A stretch of DNA of 64,000 bases from Listeria seeligeri serovar 1/2b str. SLCC3954 (GCF_000027145.1 NC_013891.1:2480001-2544000), one strand, 5' to 3'. Numbered from the stretch's first letter, positions 17,714-33,274 are shown. Program-made: numbers and translations. Notes: a model not told the origin generated them from the letters alone.

Positions 17714-18709
17714 TTAGAACCAACTACGCTTTTTAGCTGTAAGGGAATCTAGCAAAATACCAGTCCCCAGCGCCACAACATCTAGCGGGTTTTCTGTGAT
17801 TAAAACCGGCACTTTTAATTGCTCGGACATTAAATCATCTAAACCATGCAATAATGATCCGCCACCTGTCATAATAACTCCTCTGTCAATAATATCAGCG
17901 GAAAGTTCTGGTGGTGTTTGCTCAAGCACTTGTTTAGCTGCAAGTACCATTAAATGTAGTGAATCATGGATAGCTTCTTCTACTTCTGTACTTGTAATAG
18001 AGATTGTTTTTGGTAAACCACTCACTAAGTCTCTCCCACGGATGTCCATAGTTTCTTCTTTAGCACCACGGGAAGCAGTACCAATTGTTATTTTGATATT
18101 TTCAGCAGTACGTTCACCAATAAGTAAATTATATTTCCGTTTTATGTAATTAAGTATGTCAGAATCCCATTTATTGCCTGCTACTTTGACAGATTGACTT
18201 GTAACAATATCGCCCATAGAGAGTACTGCAACATCTGCTGTGCCTCCACCAATATCAATAATCATATTACCAGTAGGTTCAAAGATTTCCATTCCTGCAC
18301 CAATAGCAGCAACTTTAGGTTCTTCTTCTAAAAACACTTGTTTTCCACCACTTTTTTCAGCAACTTCTCTAATCGCTTTTTGTTCGACAGAAGTGATATT
18401 TGTTGGACAACAAATTAAAATACGCGGCCGAGAAAAAAATGTTTTTAAATTCAATTTTTGTATAAAGAAACGTAACATTTCTTGTACAATATCAAAATCA
18501 GCAATAACGCCATCTTTCATAGGTTTAATTGCTGTAATATCTCCGGGGGTTCTACCGACCATGTCTCTAGCCTCTGTTCCAACAGCTAAAACTTCACCAG
18601 TTTTATTATTTATAGCAACAACAGCAGGTTCATTAACAACAATTCCTCTTCCTTTTACATGAATTAATACATTGGCTGTACCTAAGTCGATACCAACATC
18701 CTTTGCCAT
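17714..18709 (-). CDS. mbl: MreB-like actin homologue Mbl
   Basis: 331 residues; forms membrane-bound filaments that guide lateral wall synthesis in rods. Actin-fold nucleotide motifs: DLGTANVLIHVKGRG (phosphate 1), IDIGGGTADVAVLSMG (phosphate 2, ~158-173) and MTGGGSLLHGLDDLM (adenosine). Called Mbl rather than MreB because it lies beside fabZ as in B. subtilis and not beside mreCD. RBS AAAGGAG. Promoter with an extended -10 upstream; co-transcribed with fabZ. Confidence 0.93.
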   Translation of the reverse strand: MAKDVGIDLGTANVLIHVKGRGIVVNEPAVVAINNKTGEVLAVGTEARDMVGRTPGDITAIKPMKDGVIADFDIVQEMLRFFIQKLNLKTFFSRPRILICCPTNITSVEQKAIREVAEKSGGKQVFLEEEPKVAAIGAGMEIFEPTGNMIIDIGGGTADVAVLSMGDIVTSQSVKVAGNKWDSDILNYIKRKYNLLIGERTAENIKITIGTASRGAKEETMDIRGRDLVSGLPKTISITSTEVEEAIHDSLHLMVLAAKQVLEQTPPELSADIIDRGVIMTGGGSLLHGLDDLMSEQLKVPVLITENPLDVVALGTGILLDSLTAKKRSWF

Positions 18710-18761
18710 TTATAAATTAACTCCTTTCGTGGTGTATCCCTATTTTTACATCTCATTTTGA

Positions 18762-18770
18762 ATTATAGCA
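18762..18770 (-). promoter_or_regulatory. candidate mbl promoter (extended -10)
   Basis: Minus strand TGCTATAAT: consensus TATAAT at 18767-18762 with a TGn extension. The -35 position (TTTCAG) is poor, as often with extended -10 promoters. 52 bp before the ATG. Confidence 0.5.
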
Positions 18771-18821
18771 TAATTTATGACCGGCTGAAATGTATATTTT
18801 ATTACAAAGTGTTTTTTCACG

Positions 18822-18850
18822 AAAAAAAACCGCATCAAAAGATACGGTTT
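18822..18850 (-). terminator. murA terminator
   Basis: Minus strand AAACCGTATC / GATGCGGTTT (one G-U pair), loop TTTT, then T8. It lies 16 bases past the murA stop. Confidence 0.9.
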
Positions 18851-18865
18851 GCAAAAATTTATTGT

Positions 18866-20158
18866 TTAAAATAAAGAAGCTAAGTTTTTCACATCAATTT
18901 TAGAATCATCTACACGTTCCACATCTGCACCAAGAGATTGCAATTTACCATGGAAGTTATTGTAGCCACGATCTAAATATTTAAGTTCTGTTACTTGAGT
19001 ATAGCCATCTGCAACAAGACCTGCAAGAATAAGTGCTGCTGCTGCACGTAAATCTGTTGCAGCAACTTCTGCGCCTTGGAGTTTAGCTGGTCCCGAAATA
19101 ATAACAGAATGTCCTTCAATTTTCATGTCAGCATTCATTCTGCGCATTTCTTCAACATGCATAAAACGATTTTCAAATACAGTTTCTGTCATAATACTTG
19201 TGCCTTCACTTAACATTTGAATAACCATCATTTGTGATTGCATATCCGTTGGGAAACCTGGATGTGGCATTGTTTTAACATCCACAGCTTTCAATTTGTC
19301 TGGTCCGATAACACGAATACCGTTATCTTCTTCAATAATTTGAACGCCCATTTCTTCCAATTTAGCAATTAGAGAGCTAATGTGTTCAGGAACTGCGTCT
19401 TCAATTAAAACATTTCCGCCTGTAATCGCTGCAGCAATCATAAATGTTCCCGCTTCAATACGGTCTGGGATAATAGAATGTTCAGTAGCTGTTAATTCTT
19501 TTACACCTTCAATTCTAATTACTTCTGTTCCTGCGCCAATGACTCTAGCTCCCATTTGGTTAAGGAAGTTTGCTAAATCAACAATTTCTGGTTCGCGAGC
19601 AACGTTTTCAATTACAGTTGTACCTTCAGCTAAAGTCGCTGCCATCATAATATTTTGAGTAGCTCCTACACTTGGGAAATCTAAGTAAACCTTAGCACCG
19701 ACTAATTTTTCAGCAGTTGCTTCAATATAGCCATTTTCAATCTTAACAATTGCTCCCATGGCTTCGAAACCTTTCAGATGTAAATCTACTGGTCTAGAAC
19801 CAATAGCACATCCGCCTGGCAAAGCTACACGAGCTGAACCAGTACGAGCTAAAAGTGGTCCCATTACAACAATAGAAGCACGCATTTTACGCACATACTC
19901 AAAAGGAGCGTCTGAAGTAATTTCTCCAGTCGCATCAACTGTAACCTCATCATTTACAAACGAAACATCTGCATTTAGGTATTTAAGAACCTCGTTAATT
20001 GTGAATACATCAGACAAATTCGGGACATTTTTTAACACACTAGTACCTTTACTCGCAAGTAACGTAGCAGCTATTACCGGCAATACAGCATTTTTGGCAC
20101 CTTCCATTTTTACAGAACCATTTAACTGTTTTCCACCGCGTACAATAATTTTTTCCAA
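18866..20158 (-). CDS. murA: UDP-GlcNAc 1-carboxyvinyltransferase (MurA, first copy)
   Basis: First committed step of peptidoglycan: transfers enolpyruvate from PEP to UDP-GlcNAc. 430 residues, two inside-out alpha/beta domains. Substrate KN pair (GAKNAVLP, ~20-27), fosfomycin-target Cys117 in [10 protein letters not shown], and [12 protein letters not shown] are intact. Start is TTG at 20158 with GGAGGGG 7 bases upstream. A second paralogue, MurZ, is at 46.2-47.5 kb; Listeria and Bacillus carry both. Here the gene lies upstream of mbl-fabZ but with its own terminator. Confidence 0.97.
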   Translation of the reverse strand: MEKIIVRGGKQLNGSVKMEGAKNAVLPVIAATLLASKGTSVLKNVPNLSDVFTINEVLKYLNADVSFVNDEVTVDATGEITSDAPFEYVRKMRASIVVMGPLLARTGSARVALPGGCAIGSRPVDLHLKGFEAMGAIVKIENGYIEATAEKLVGAKVYLDFPSVGATQNIMMAATLAEGTTVIENVAREPEIVDLANFLNQMGARVIGAGTEVIRIEGVKELTATEHSIIPDRIEAGTFMIAAAITGGNVLIEDAVPEHISSLIAKLEEMGVQIIEEDNGIRVIGPDKLKAVDVKTMPHPGFPTDMQSQMMVIQMLSEGTSIMTETVFENRFMHVEEMRRMNADMKIEGHSVIISGPAKLQGAEVAATDLRAAAALILAGLVADGYTQVTELKYLDRGYNNFHGKLQSLGADVERVDDSKIDVKNLASLF

Positions 20159-20241
20159 AAAGAACCCCTCCGCGTTACTAATAACTAAATCATTTATCGA
20201 ATTTTATTAATAAAATTTTAAATTTAAAACATATCTTAGTA

Positions 20242-20271
20242 ATTCTACCACTTATTACCCTAAAATATCAA
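20242..20271 (-). promoter_or_regulatory. murA promoter
   Basis: Minus strand: TTGATA (20271-20266), 18-bp spacer, TAGAAT (20247-20242); each a 5/6 match. Confidence 0.65.
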
Positions 20272-20337
20272 CTGATTTTAACCTAATATTAAAGTTGTTT
20301 TAAGCTTCTATTATTTTTTTGCTACTATTGAGTATTT

Positions 20338-20574
20338 CTAACCAATAAAATTAAGCAATTGTCTTGATGCTCCTAAGTAGTCCAAGAAGAAATTGCTTAA
20401 TGTATAGCCAAGAACTATAGAAATAATAACAAATAACAGTCTAGCTTGTGTTACATGATTTTTTTTAATGAATTTTTCATAGTTGATTGCCTGCAATGCC
20501 CAGAATGCTATAACAATAAATAGTAAATGTGAGATGATGATGATATACGGTGATTCCATAATAATATTATACAC
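20338..20574 (-). CDS. DUF1146 small membrane protein (YwzB-like)
   Basis: 78 residues with two hydrophobic stretches (about 9-27 and 45-66) separated by a basic loop IKKNHVTQARL, the DUF1146 pattern. Function unknown. GTG start at 20574 is preferred over the ATG five codons in, because AGGAGCG is 7 bases before the GTG. It lies just downstream of the atp operon terminator, an arrangement I also know from Bacillus ywzB beside the atp genes. Confidence 0.85.
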   Translation of the reverse strand: MYNIIMESPYIIIISHLLFIVIAFWALQAINYEKFIKKNHVTQARLLFVIISIVLGYTLSNFFLDYLGASRQLLNFIG

Positions 20575-20657
20575 TTCTGTTCGCTCCTCATATTTTGCTA
20601 TTACTCATTTTAACAAATACTGATGAGAAAAAACAGCTAATGCACTTAAATAAGCAA

Positions 20658-20689
20658 ATAAAAAACTTCCTGACAATTTGCCAGGAAGT
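20658..20689 (-). terminator. atp operon terminator
   Basis: ACTTCCTG / CAGGAAGT with a 9-base loop and T6 on the minus strand, 11 bases past the atpC stop. Confidence 0.93.
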
Positions 20690-20699
20690 AAAATTACAA

Positions 20700-21122
<423 letters not shown>

Positions 21123-21125
21123 TTA

Positions 21126-22565
<1,440 letters not shown>

Positions 22566-22607
22566 TTACCTTCCCGTATATAGGGACGCTACAAGAAACG
22601 CCGACTA

Positions 22608-23486
<879 letters not shown>

Positions 23487-23517
23487 TCACCACCTTTGAA
23501 TTTATTCCGAATCTAAA

Positions 23518-25047
<1,530 letters not shown>

Positions 25048-25058
25048 TTAAACGGGAA

Positions 25059-26107
<1,049 letters not shown>

Positions 26108-26194
26108 GCCAGTTTCACTCCTTTCTATACATTCGCTTCAATTATTCGTTCAAAAAAGAAAGAAATCGGGTTTATTTGCCCCAATACTCTCTAA

Positions 26195-26425
<231 letters not shown>

Positions 26426-26483
26426 CTAATTTTCCCAAATTATTTTTTATTACTTTTTATAAATGACTTAATTGAAAGTTAGT

Positions 26484-27200
<717 letters not shown>

Positions 27201-27206
27201 TTAGGT

Positions 27207-27605
27207 TCACCCCTCTCTTTTTAAAAACTTTTTTCTGCGGTACATGGAGTACACAAAAAAATCTAGAAAAATAATGGCATATGCAAGCCCTAATCCGATT
27301 ACCATGCTATAAACATGAAAATATTCCGGCAGTTGCGTCGCTATAATTGTAGCAAATAGCACACTTCCCATTCTGATAGACATTCCCATACCATAAAAGG
27401 AACGGTTCTCAGCCAAAGCTCTAGTCATTGTTTGTGTTCTCCTCATTAAAACCCAGTAATTAAACCAGCCGACAATTAACCCAAGCTTAAGCCCAAGAAA
27501 AATATGTATATACGGGGTTAAAAACCATCCACAAAGACAAACACCAATAAAAAGAACCATATACTTCTGGTGACGATGATACATGCCAATTAGCGATTCT
27601 AACAT
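27207..27605 (-). CDS. atpI: ATP synthase protein I
   Basis: 132-residue membrane protein with four hydrophobic segments; AtpI assists c-ring assembly or Mg uptake and is the first gene of many atp operons. I use ATG at 27605: AAAGGA precedes it by 12 bases. The open frame reaches 27764, but the best atp promoter occupies 27760-27789, so the longer form would start at or before the transcript start and its extra 53 residues do not look like AtpI. 6 bp before atpB. Confidence 0.85.
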   Translation of the reverse strand: MLESLIGMYHRHQKYMVLFIGVCLCGWFLTPYIHIFLGLKLGLIVGWFNYWVLMRRTQTMTRALAENRSFYGMGMSIRMGSVLFATIIATQLPEYFHVYSMVIGLGLAYAIIFLDFFVYSMYRRKKFLKREG

Positions 27606-27759
27606 TTGGGGCGCAATCCTTTCTTTTAAAAAGATTTTTTCTCCAAGTAACCATCCTGAAATCTTAGGGAGTAAGTTCGGTTTGTGAAAACAGGCACATT
27701 TCCCCCAATTCACTCCAATCCCAAACACACATGAAAGCCTTATCAGCGTGTCAGTTCTT

Positions 27760-27789
27760 AGCATACAACAGCCAAAAGAGAAAAGTCAA
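27760..27789 (-). promoter_or_regulatory. atp operon promoter
   Basis: Minus strand: TTGACT (27789-27784), 18-bp spacer, TATGCT (27765-27760). It predicts a transcript starting near 27753 and a leader of about 150 nt before atpI. Confidence 0.65.
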
Positions 27790-28392
27790 TACACTTTCAC
27801 AAATAGTGCGTACATCTAATACTAATAGTACCACAACACGACCAATTCATAAAAGAATAGCTCACTTTTTCTTTGTTTTTTTGATTTCAGAAATTATCTG
27901 TTTCTTGGATTGCTCCGCCAGAATTATTTTTGTCCATTTAACAGCAACCAACACCTCCGTAATCATTGAGAAAACTAACGGATTGTTCGTGTGAAATTTC
28001 ACAAAAACAATCAAACATTCTTTCTCGTATAAAATAAAAAAACTTCTACCGCAATTGGTAAAAGAATTCGATACGATTATTCGCGTAGTTCGCGACCGAA
28101 AGTTCTTTTCCCAAGAAAAAGAACGGAAAAAACAGCCTATACTCAACTAAAGTGAGACGCATTTTGATATTTCATGCCCGTATAAATTCCAATTCAGTCA
28201 ACGCAAACCTTACGTCGGCGGGATTGTGATGAATACTGTGAGCAGTTTTCTATCCCTATGCTTCCAAAAAGCTATTTTTTGGGCTCTTATATTAATAACA
28301 TTGTCCATCTTATCACATGTAATATAAAAGAACTAGCGAAAATCGAGGGTGTAACATATCTGTAACAATAAGGCGCTTTCATTATAAAAAAA
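27790..28392. other. gene-free region upstream of the atp operon with several hairpins
   Basis: About 600 bp without a convincing gene. One 94-codon frame (28146-27862, minus) has no family resemblance. Structures seen: the 32-bp inverted repeat at 27981-28012; GTTCTTTT/AAAAGAAC at about 28101-28123; a direct repeat TTCGCG-TAG-TTCGCG at 28080-28094; CCAAAAA/TTTTTGG at about 28263-28282. A small RNA or upstream regulatory element is possible, but no matching promoter-terminator pair could be fixed. Confidence 0.35.
27981..28012. repeat. 32-bp inverted repeat, operator-like
   Basis: GATTGTT (27981-27987), CG, perfect palindrome TGTGAAATTTCACA (27990-28003), AA, AACAATC (28006-28012). Both the core and the outer arms are exact. 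It is about 190 bp upstream of the atp -35. The core resembles a Rex site but is 2 bp shorter than the usual TGTGAA-N4-TTCACA. Confidence 0.75.
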
Positions 28393-28424
28393 GCAAAAAA
28401 CTAGCCTTTTAATAGACTAGTTTC
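28393..28424 (-). terminator. mnaA terminator
   Basis: Minus strand AAACTAG / CTAGTTT with a short G-C extension and a U-rich tail; 10 bases after the mnaA stop. Confidence 0.85.
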
Positions 28425-28433
28425 TACTTTCAA

Positions 28434-29573
28434 TTAACTAATAAAATCATCGGGTCGTGCGGTTTCATTAAATCGATTTTTGATTGCTGCCAAGATACGA
28501 CTTGCAGCAAAACCATCACCATATGGATTGGCAGCTTTTGCCATTTTGTCATGTTGCTCCTTATTATCAATTAGATTCAAGGCTTCTTCTATAAGAGTCT
28601 CTTTCTTCGTTCCAACTAGTTTTAGCGTGCCAGCTTCAATACCTTCTGGTCGTTCAGTAGTATCACGCAAGACGAGTACAGGAATCCCCATGCCAGGAGC
28701 TTCTTCCTGAACACCGCCAGAATCAGTAAATACAAGATATGCTTTTCGTAAAAAATTGTGAAAATCAATCGCGTCAAGTGGCTCAATTAAATGGATTCGC
28801 TCATGATTGCCGAGAATTTTAGTAGCTTTCTCTCGTACTGCCGGATTTAAATGCATCGGGTAAACTAATTCCACATCTGGACGGCTCTCAACAATTTCAC
28901 GAACCGCTTCAAACATTCCTTGCATCGGTTCCCCAAGATTTTCTCTGCGATGAGCAGTCATTAAAATTAAACGGTTTTCACCAAGATTTTCCAAAATAGG
29001 GTGGTGGTAATCTTTCTGAACAGTTGTTTTTAATGCGTCAATTGCTGTATTTCCAGTAACAAAAATAGTAGCAGGATCTTTGCCTTCTGCTAGCAGATTT
29101 TCTTTCGCTTGGATTGTTGGCGAAAAATGCATATCCGCCAAAACTCCAGTTAGTTGGCGATTCATTTCTTCAGGGAACGGCGAATACTTATTCCAAGTTC
29201 TAAGTCCTGCTTCTACATGCCCTAGCGTCTTTTGTTGATAAAATGCAGCAAGTCCCGCAGCAAAACTAGTTGTCGTATCGCCGTGCACTAATACGATGTC
29301 TGGATTTTCGGTAGCAATAACTTCATTAATTCCATTCATAACACGTGAAGTAATATCTGCAAGTGTTTGACCTTTTTTCATAATATTTAAATCAATGTCT
29401 GGTGTTATTTGAAAAATCTCGAGTACTTGGTCTAGCATTTCCCGATGCTGTGCTGTTATGACTACAGTTGATTCAAATGTTTCTGGTTCTTTTTCTAATG
29501 CTAAAACAAGTGGCGCCATCTTAATCGCCTCTGGTCTCGTCCCAAAAATACTCATCACTTTAATCTTAGCCAA
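28434..29573 (-). CDS. mnaA: UDP-N-acetylglucosamine 2-epimerase (non-hydrolysing)
   Basis: Makes UDP-ManNAc from UDP-GlcNAc, the donor for the TagA step of wall teichoic acid. 379 residues, GT-B-like fold. Motifs: FGTRPEAIKMAPL at 10-22, VHGDTTTSFAAGLAAFY, GHVEAGLRTWNKYSPFPEEMNRQL and TDSGGVQEEAPGMGIPVLVLRDTTERPEG. TTG start at 29573 with GGAGG upstream. Upstream of the atp operon as in B. subtilis, where mnaA also lies between upp and atp. Confidence 0.95.
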   Translation of the reverse strand: MAKIKVMSIFGTRPEAIKMAPLVLALEKEPETFESTVVITAQHREMLDQVLEIFQITPDIDLNIMKKGQTLADITSRVMNGINEVIATENPDIVLVHGDTTTSFAAGLAAFYQQKTLGHVEAGLRTWNKYSPFPEEMNRQLTGVLADMHFSPTIQAKENLLAEGKDPATIFVTGNTAIDALKTTVQKDYHHPILENLGENRLILMTAHRRENLGEPMQGMFEAVREIVESRPDVELVYPMHLNPAVREKATKILGNHERIHLIEPLDAIDFHNFLRKAYLVFTDSGGVQEEAPGMGIPVLVLRDTTERPEGIEAGTLKLVGTKKETLIEEALNLIDNKEQHDKMAKAANPYGDGFAASRILAAIKNRFNETARPDDFIS

Positions 29574-29686
29574 ACTCCATCCTCCTCAAAAAAACTCCTC
29601 AGAAATAGCAAAACAAGAAATTTTTTCAGCCTACTCATTTAAAAGCAGTAAAATTCTTTATCTCACTAAATCGAGGAGATTGTTAA

Positions 29687-30316
29687 TTATTTAGTTCCAA
29701 ATAATCTATCGCCAGCATCTCCTAAGCCTGGACGAATATAACCATTCTCGTCTAACTTCTCATCTAAACCAGCTACGTAAATTTCTACATCTGGATGTGC
29801 TTCTTGAAGTGCTTTAACGCCTTCTGGAGCTGCTACAAGACACATGAACTTCATATTACGTGCGCCACGTTTTTTCAAGCAGTCGATAGCCATAATTGCA
29901 GATCCGCCTGTTGCAAGCATTGGATCTACTACGATGAAAAGACGTTCCTCTACATCAGAAGGTAATTTTACAAAATATTCTACTGGTTCAAGTGTATCAT
30001 GGTCGCGGTAAAGACCAACATGACCAACTTTTGCAGCTGGAATAAGTTTTAAAATACCATCTTGCATTCCAAGACCGGCTCTAAGAATTGGCACAACGCC
30101 AAGTTTTTTACCAGTGAGTGTTTTTGCTGTTGTTGTTTGAAGGGGTGTTTCTACTTGAGTATCTTCTAATTCCATATCACGAGTGATTTCATAAGCCATC
30201 AGTGTTGCGACTTCATCTACAAGTTCGCGGAATGCTTTTGTTCCAGTATTTTTATCTCTAATAATTGTTAGTTTGTGTTGTACTAACGGGTGATTTATAA
30301 CATGTACATTTGCCAT
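29687..30316 (-). CDS. upp: uracil phosphoribosyltransferase
   Basis: Salvages uracil with PRPP to UMP. 209 residues. PRPP-binding loop [18 protein letters not shown] (~127-144), the uracil-site C-terminus [17 protein letters not shown], and [15 protein letters not shown] are typical. ATG with AAAGGAG. Preceded by an extended -10 promoter; no PyrR-type leader or terminator is seen between the promoter and the start. Followed by mnaA after 113 bp without a clear terminator. Confidence 0.97.
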   Translation of the reverse strand: MANVHVINHPLVQHKLTIIRDKNTGTKAFRELVDEVATLMAYEITRDMELEDTQVETPLQTTTAKTLTGKKLGVVPILRAGLGMQDGILKLIPAAKVGHVGLYRDHDTLEPVEYFVKLPSDVEERLFIVVDPMLATGGSAIMAIDCLKKRGARNMKFMCLVAAPEGVKALQEAHPDVEIYVAGLDEKLDENGYIRPGLGDAGDRLFGTK

Positions 30317-30357
30317 CGATTCGTTCGCTCCTTTGATATTGAAAATTTCCTTCTCTT

Positions 30358-30385
30358 ATTGTATCAGAACAAGACACAAGTGCAA
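30358..30385 (-). promoter_or_regulatory. upp promoter
   Basis: Minus strand: TTGCAC (30385-30380), 16-bp spacer, TACAAT (30363-30358) with a TGA extension (TGn). 42 bp upstream of the ATG. Confidence 0.6.
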
Positions 30386-30403
30386 GGATTAATTTGCCAC
30401 ACA

Positions 30404-30445
30404 AGAAAAAAACCGGTTTTCTCTAGTAAATATAGAAAAAACCGG
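30404..30445 (-). terminator. glyA terminator
   Basis: Minus strand CCGGTTTTTTCTA / TAGAGAAAACCGG with small mismatches, then T7. Both sides are A/T-rich so it may work in both directions. Confidence 0.9.
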
Positions 30446-30455
30446 ATCACTTATT

Positions 30456-31697
30456 TTATAAACTTGGATAAAGCGGATATTCATTTGTTAATGTTGCTAC
30501 ACGTGCTTTTACATCGGCAAGAACTTCTTCATTTTCTAAATTGTGCAATACTTCTGAGATAAGCACGCCAACTTTTTCAATAGCAACTTCATCAAAGCCA
30601 CGAGTTGTAACGGCCGCAACACCTACGCGAATACCGCTTGTTACAAACGGACTTTCTGTTTCAAATGGAATAGTATTTTTATTAACGGTAATTCCTACTT
30701 CATCCAGCACTTTTTCAGCTACTTTTCCGGTTAGACCAAGTGGTTTTAAATCAATCAGTAATAAATGATTATCCGATCCACCGGTTAAAACGGAAACATT
30801 GTTCGCTTCTAAAGTTTCTGCCAATTTTTTCGAGTTACGAATAATTTGTTCGCAATAAGTAGTGAATTCTGGTTGAAGCGCTTCGCCAAATGCTACTGCT
30901 TTTGCTGCGATAACATGCATTAGCGGTCCACCTTGAATTCCTGGGAAAATGGATTTGTTTAATTTCGCTTCCCATTCCGCTTTTGCTAAAATCATTCCTC
31001 CGCGAGGTCCACGAAGCGTTTTATGTGTGGTAGTTGTTGTAAAATCTGCATAAGGAACTGGATTTTGATGCAATCCTGTTGCAACAAGACCAGCAATATG
31101 GGCCATATCAACCATTAAGTACGCGCCAACTTCATCAGCAATTTCACGGAATTTCGCAAAATCAATACTGCGTGGGTAAGCACTTGCCCCTGCAACAATC
31201 ATTTTTGGCTTATGTTTTAAAGCTGCTTCACGAACAATTTCATAATCAATTTGTTTTGTATCTTCACGCACTCCGTATTCAACAAAATTGTATAAAACTC
31301 CGCTGAAATTAACTGGACTACCATGAGTCAAATGCCCACCATGTGAAAGATTCATACCAAGAACTGTATCGCCTGGTTCAAGAACAGCATGGTAAACTGC
31401 CATATTTGCTTGAGCCCCTGAGTGAGGTTGAACGTTTGCATATTCAGCACCAAATAATTTTTTAGCTCGATCGCGCGCTAAATCTTCCACGATATCAACA
31501 AATTCACATCCACCGTAATAACGTTTTCCTGGATAGCCTTCTGCATATTTATTCGTTAATACAGAACCCATTGCTTCCATTACTTGCTCACTAACAAAAT
31601 TCTCAGATGCGATTAATTCGATATTTGCACGTTGTCTACCAAGTTCTAACTTAATTGCATCAAAAACTTCCTTATCTTGCCTTTGTAAATAGACCAT
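30456..31697 (-). CDS. glyA: serine hydroxymethyltransferase
   Basis: PLP enzyme that converts serine and tetrahydrofolate to glycine and methylene-THF, feeding one-carbon metabolism. 413 residues. PLP lysine in [14 protein letters not shown] (~225), [18 protein letters not shown] substrate loop, and [11 protein letters not shown] are intact. ATG start. Own terminator; upstream 135 bp hold a promoter candidate (TTGCTT, weak -10) but no riboswitch that I recognise. Confidence 0.98.
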   Translation of the reverse strand: MVYLQRQDKEVFDAIKLELGRQRANIELIASENFVSEQVMEAMGSVLTNKYAEGYPGKRYYGGCEFVDIVEDLARDRAKKLFGAEYANVQPHSGAQANMAVYHAVLEPGDTVLGMNLSHGGHLTHGSPVNFSGVLYNFVEYGVREDTKQIDYEIVREAALKHKPKMIVAGASAYPRSIDFAKFREIADEVGAYLMVDMAHIAGLVATGLHQNPVPYADFTTTTTHKTLRGPRGGMILAKAEWEAKLNKSIFPGIQGGPLMHVIAAKAVAFGEALQPEFTTYCEQIIRNSKKLAETLEANNVSVLTGGSDNHLLLIDLKPLGLTGKVAEKVLDEVGITVNKNTIPFETESPFVTSGIRVGVAAVTTRGFDEVAIEKVGVLISEVLHNLENEEVLADVKARVATLTNEYPLYPSL

Positions 31698-31817
31698 CTG
31701 TGGACCCCATCCTTTTCTGATAAATTTTTCAAGTGAACTGTTATGTATTAACTCTAATAATTACTTAAAATTGGCAGAAAAGCAAGCATTTTGGAATTAA
31801 AAAAAGCAAAATCCGAT

Positions 31818-31833
31818 AGTGAAGCGCTTCACT
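31818..31833 (-). terminator. hairpin after ywlE, possible terminator
   Basis: Perfect palindrome AGTGAAGCGCTTCACT overlapping the ywlE stop, followed on the minus strand by ATCGGATTTTGCTTTTTTT. The U-run is 12 bases away from the stem, so this is a weak terminator at best. Confidence 0.4.
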
Positions 31834-32240
31834 TATAAAAAATGTTCGGAAATTGCACTTTTTAACTCATAATAAGTAATTTCATATTGCTCGATTGACC
31901 CGCCGTATGGATCAGGAATATCAGAATTATCGTCTGTTACTAGCTTGATTTTAGAACTGCTATTTGGAAAGTGCATTTGTAGCTCTTGTACCTGCGCTTT
32001 TGTCATCGCATAAATTTCATTCGCCCAGTCGATATCTGCTTGATCCAATTTCTTAGCTTGGTGGTCCGTTTCTAAATCCATTTGCAAAAGAATCTGCTTC
32101 GATTTTTCTGATATAGCGTCTCCAGTAACAGCACAAGTTCCAGCTGAACGAACGGCTATATCCGGTCGTAAATCTTTTAAAATTTTTTCTGCTAGCGGGC
32201 TTCTACATGTATTTCCGGTACAAACAAATAAAACGTTCAT
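31833..32240 (-). CDS. ywlE: low-molecular-weight protein phosphatase YwlE (protein-arginine phosphatase type)
   Basis: 135 residues. P-loop CTGNTCRS with nucleophile Cys7 and Arg13; Thr11 in the loop is the residue known to give YwlE its preference for phosphoarginine over phosphotyrosine. General acid Asp in IPDPYGGS near the C-terminus. It would counteract the McsB arginine kinase of the Clp quality-control system. Slightly shorter than B. subtilis YwlE. Overlaps ywlC by 4 bp. Confidence 0.9.
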   Translation of the reverse strand: MNVLFVCTGNTCRSPLAEKILKDLRPDIAVRSAGTCAVTGDAISEKSKQILLQMDLETDHQAKKLDQADIDWANEIYAMTKAQVQELQMHFPNSSSKIKLVTDDNSDIPDPYGGSIEQYEITYYELKSAISEHFL

Positions 32241-33274
32241 TCGCTGATCCTCCTATTTCCTGCTGCTTTTTCTAACCGATTCATTACCGCAGCGCCTAAT
32301 TCTGTTTCTGGATATACTTCCGCAAAGATTATATCAACTTCTGCGTGGTCGAATGCCCGAAGTCCTTTGTAAAGCTGGTTAGCGATTTCTTCCATTGATT
32401 CAATGCTACCTGTTGTTTGGGTGACGGCGTTAGTTGTTAGACCGTCTAGTAGTTCTTTAGTTGCTAGTATGCCTAGTTTTTTATGAGCAGCTTCTACTTT
32501 ATTTATTTCTTTTTGCCAGAATGCTTTAGAACCTTCAACAAGGTAAACTGGGGCTTTTGGGGCGTAGTGTGTGTATTTCATTCCAGGTGCCTTAGGTTTT
32601 TCCGTTTCTTTTGTGTCGTTATTTGCTAACTCAACTGAACCAATGACTTGTTCAATTTGTTCTTTAGTAATACCACCTGGGCGCAGTATTACGGGTATTT
32701 CGGTAGAACAGTCAATCACAGTGGATTCTAAGCCGACTCCAGTTGCTCCCCCATCAATGATTCCAGCAACTTTGTCATCTAAATCTTCTATTACATGGCT
32801 TGCACTTGTTGGGCTAGGCTTGCCAGACCGGTTGGCGCTTGGAGCGGCGACTGGAATACCAGCTTCTTTAATTAACGCCAAACTCACAGGATGTTCTGGC
32901 ATGCGGACGCCAACTGTGGATAAACCAGCAGACACATTGCTCGCTAAACTATCTTTCTTTAAAGGTAAAATGACTGTTAATGGGCCTGGCCAAAATTTTT
33001 CCATCAACTTTATCGCTTTTTGTGGATAACTCGCTACAAAAGCATCCATTTGGTCACGGCTTGCAATATGAACAATAAGAGGGTTATCTGACGGGCGTCC
33101 TTTTGCTTCATAAATTTTTTGAATGGCTGCTTGATTGGTTGCATCTGCACCAAGGCCGTAGACTGTTTCTGTTGGAAAGGCCACGCATTCGCCATTTCGT
33201 AGTAGTTCTGCCGCTTGTTGATAAACAAATTTATTTGATTGTTGCTCATTTATTTTCCAATGAATGGTTTGCAT
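32237..33274 (-). CDS. ywlC: threonylcarbamoyl-AMP synthase (Sua5/YwlC)
   Basis: 345 residues: N-terminal YrdC/TsaC domain (~1-200; KxR..SxN-type motifs GRPSDNPLIVHIA, PGPLTVIL, GVRMPEHPVSLALI, AAPSANRSGKPSPT) and a C-terminal Sua5 domain beginning after the KAPGMKYTHYAP linker. Makes the threonylcarbamoyl-AMP used for the universal t6A37 tRNA modification. First gene of ywlC-ywlE. A perfect DnaA box lies inside it (33021-33029), the edge of the cluster next door. Confidence 0.95.
   Translation of the reverse strand: MQTIHWKINEQQSNKFVYQQAAELLRNGECVAFPTETVYGLGADATNQAAIQKIYEAKGRPSDNPLIVHIASRDQMDAFVASYPQKAIKLMEKFWPGPLTVILPLKKDSLASNVSAGLSTVGVRMPEHPVSLALIKEAGIPVAAPSANRSGKPSPTSASHVIEDLDDKVAGIIDGGATGVGLESTVIDCSTEIPVILRPGGITKEQIEQVIGSVELANNDTKETEKPKAPGMKYTHYAPKAPVYLVEGSKAFWQKEINKVEAAHKKLGILATKELLDGLTTNAVTQTTGSIESMEEIANQLYKGLRAFDHAEVDIIFAEVYPETELGAAVMNRLEKAAGNRRISE

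Noticed and set aside
27990-28003. Rex operator
   Set aside because: The core TGTGAAATTTCACA has only two bases between the half-sites where Rex sites have four; kept only as an unnamed inverted repeat.
27862-28146. 94-codon minus-strand frame upstream of atpI
   Set aside because: No family resemblance, covers the inverted repeat, mixed composition and no good ribosome site; treated as a chance frame.
31820-31831. cre-like palindrome GTGAAGCGCTTCAC
   Set aside because: Two bases shorter than a cre (outer TG/CA misplaced) and located at the end of ywlE; better explained as a hairpin.
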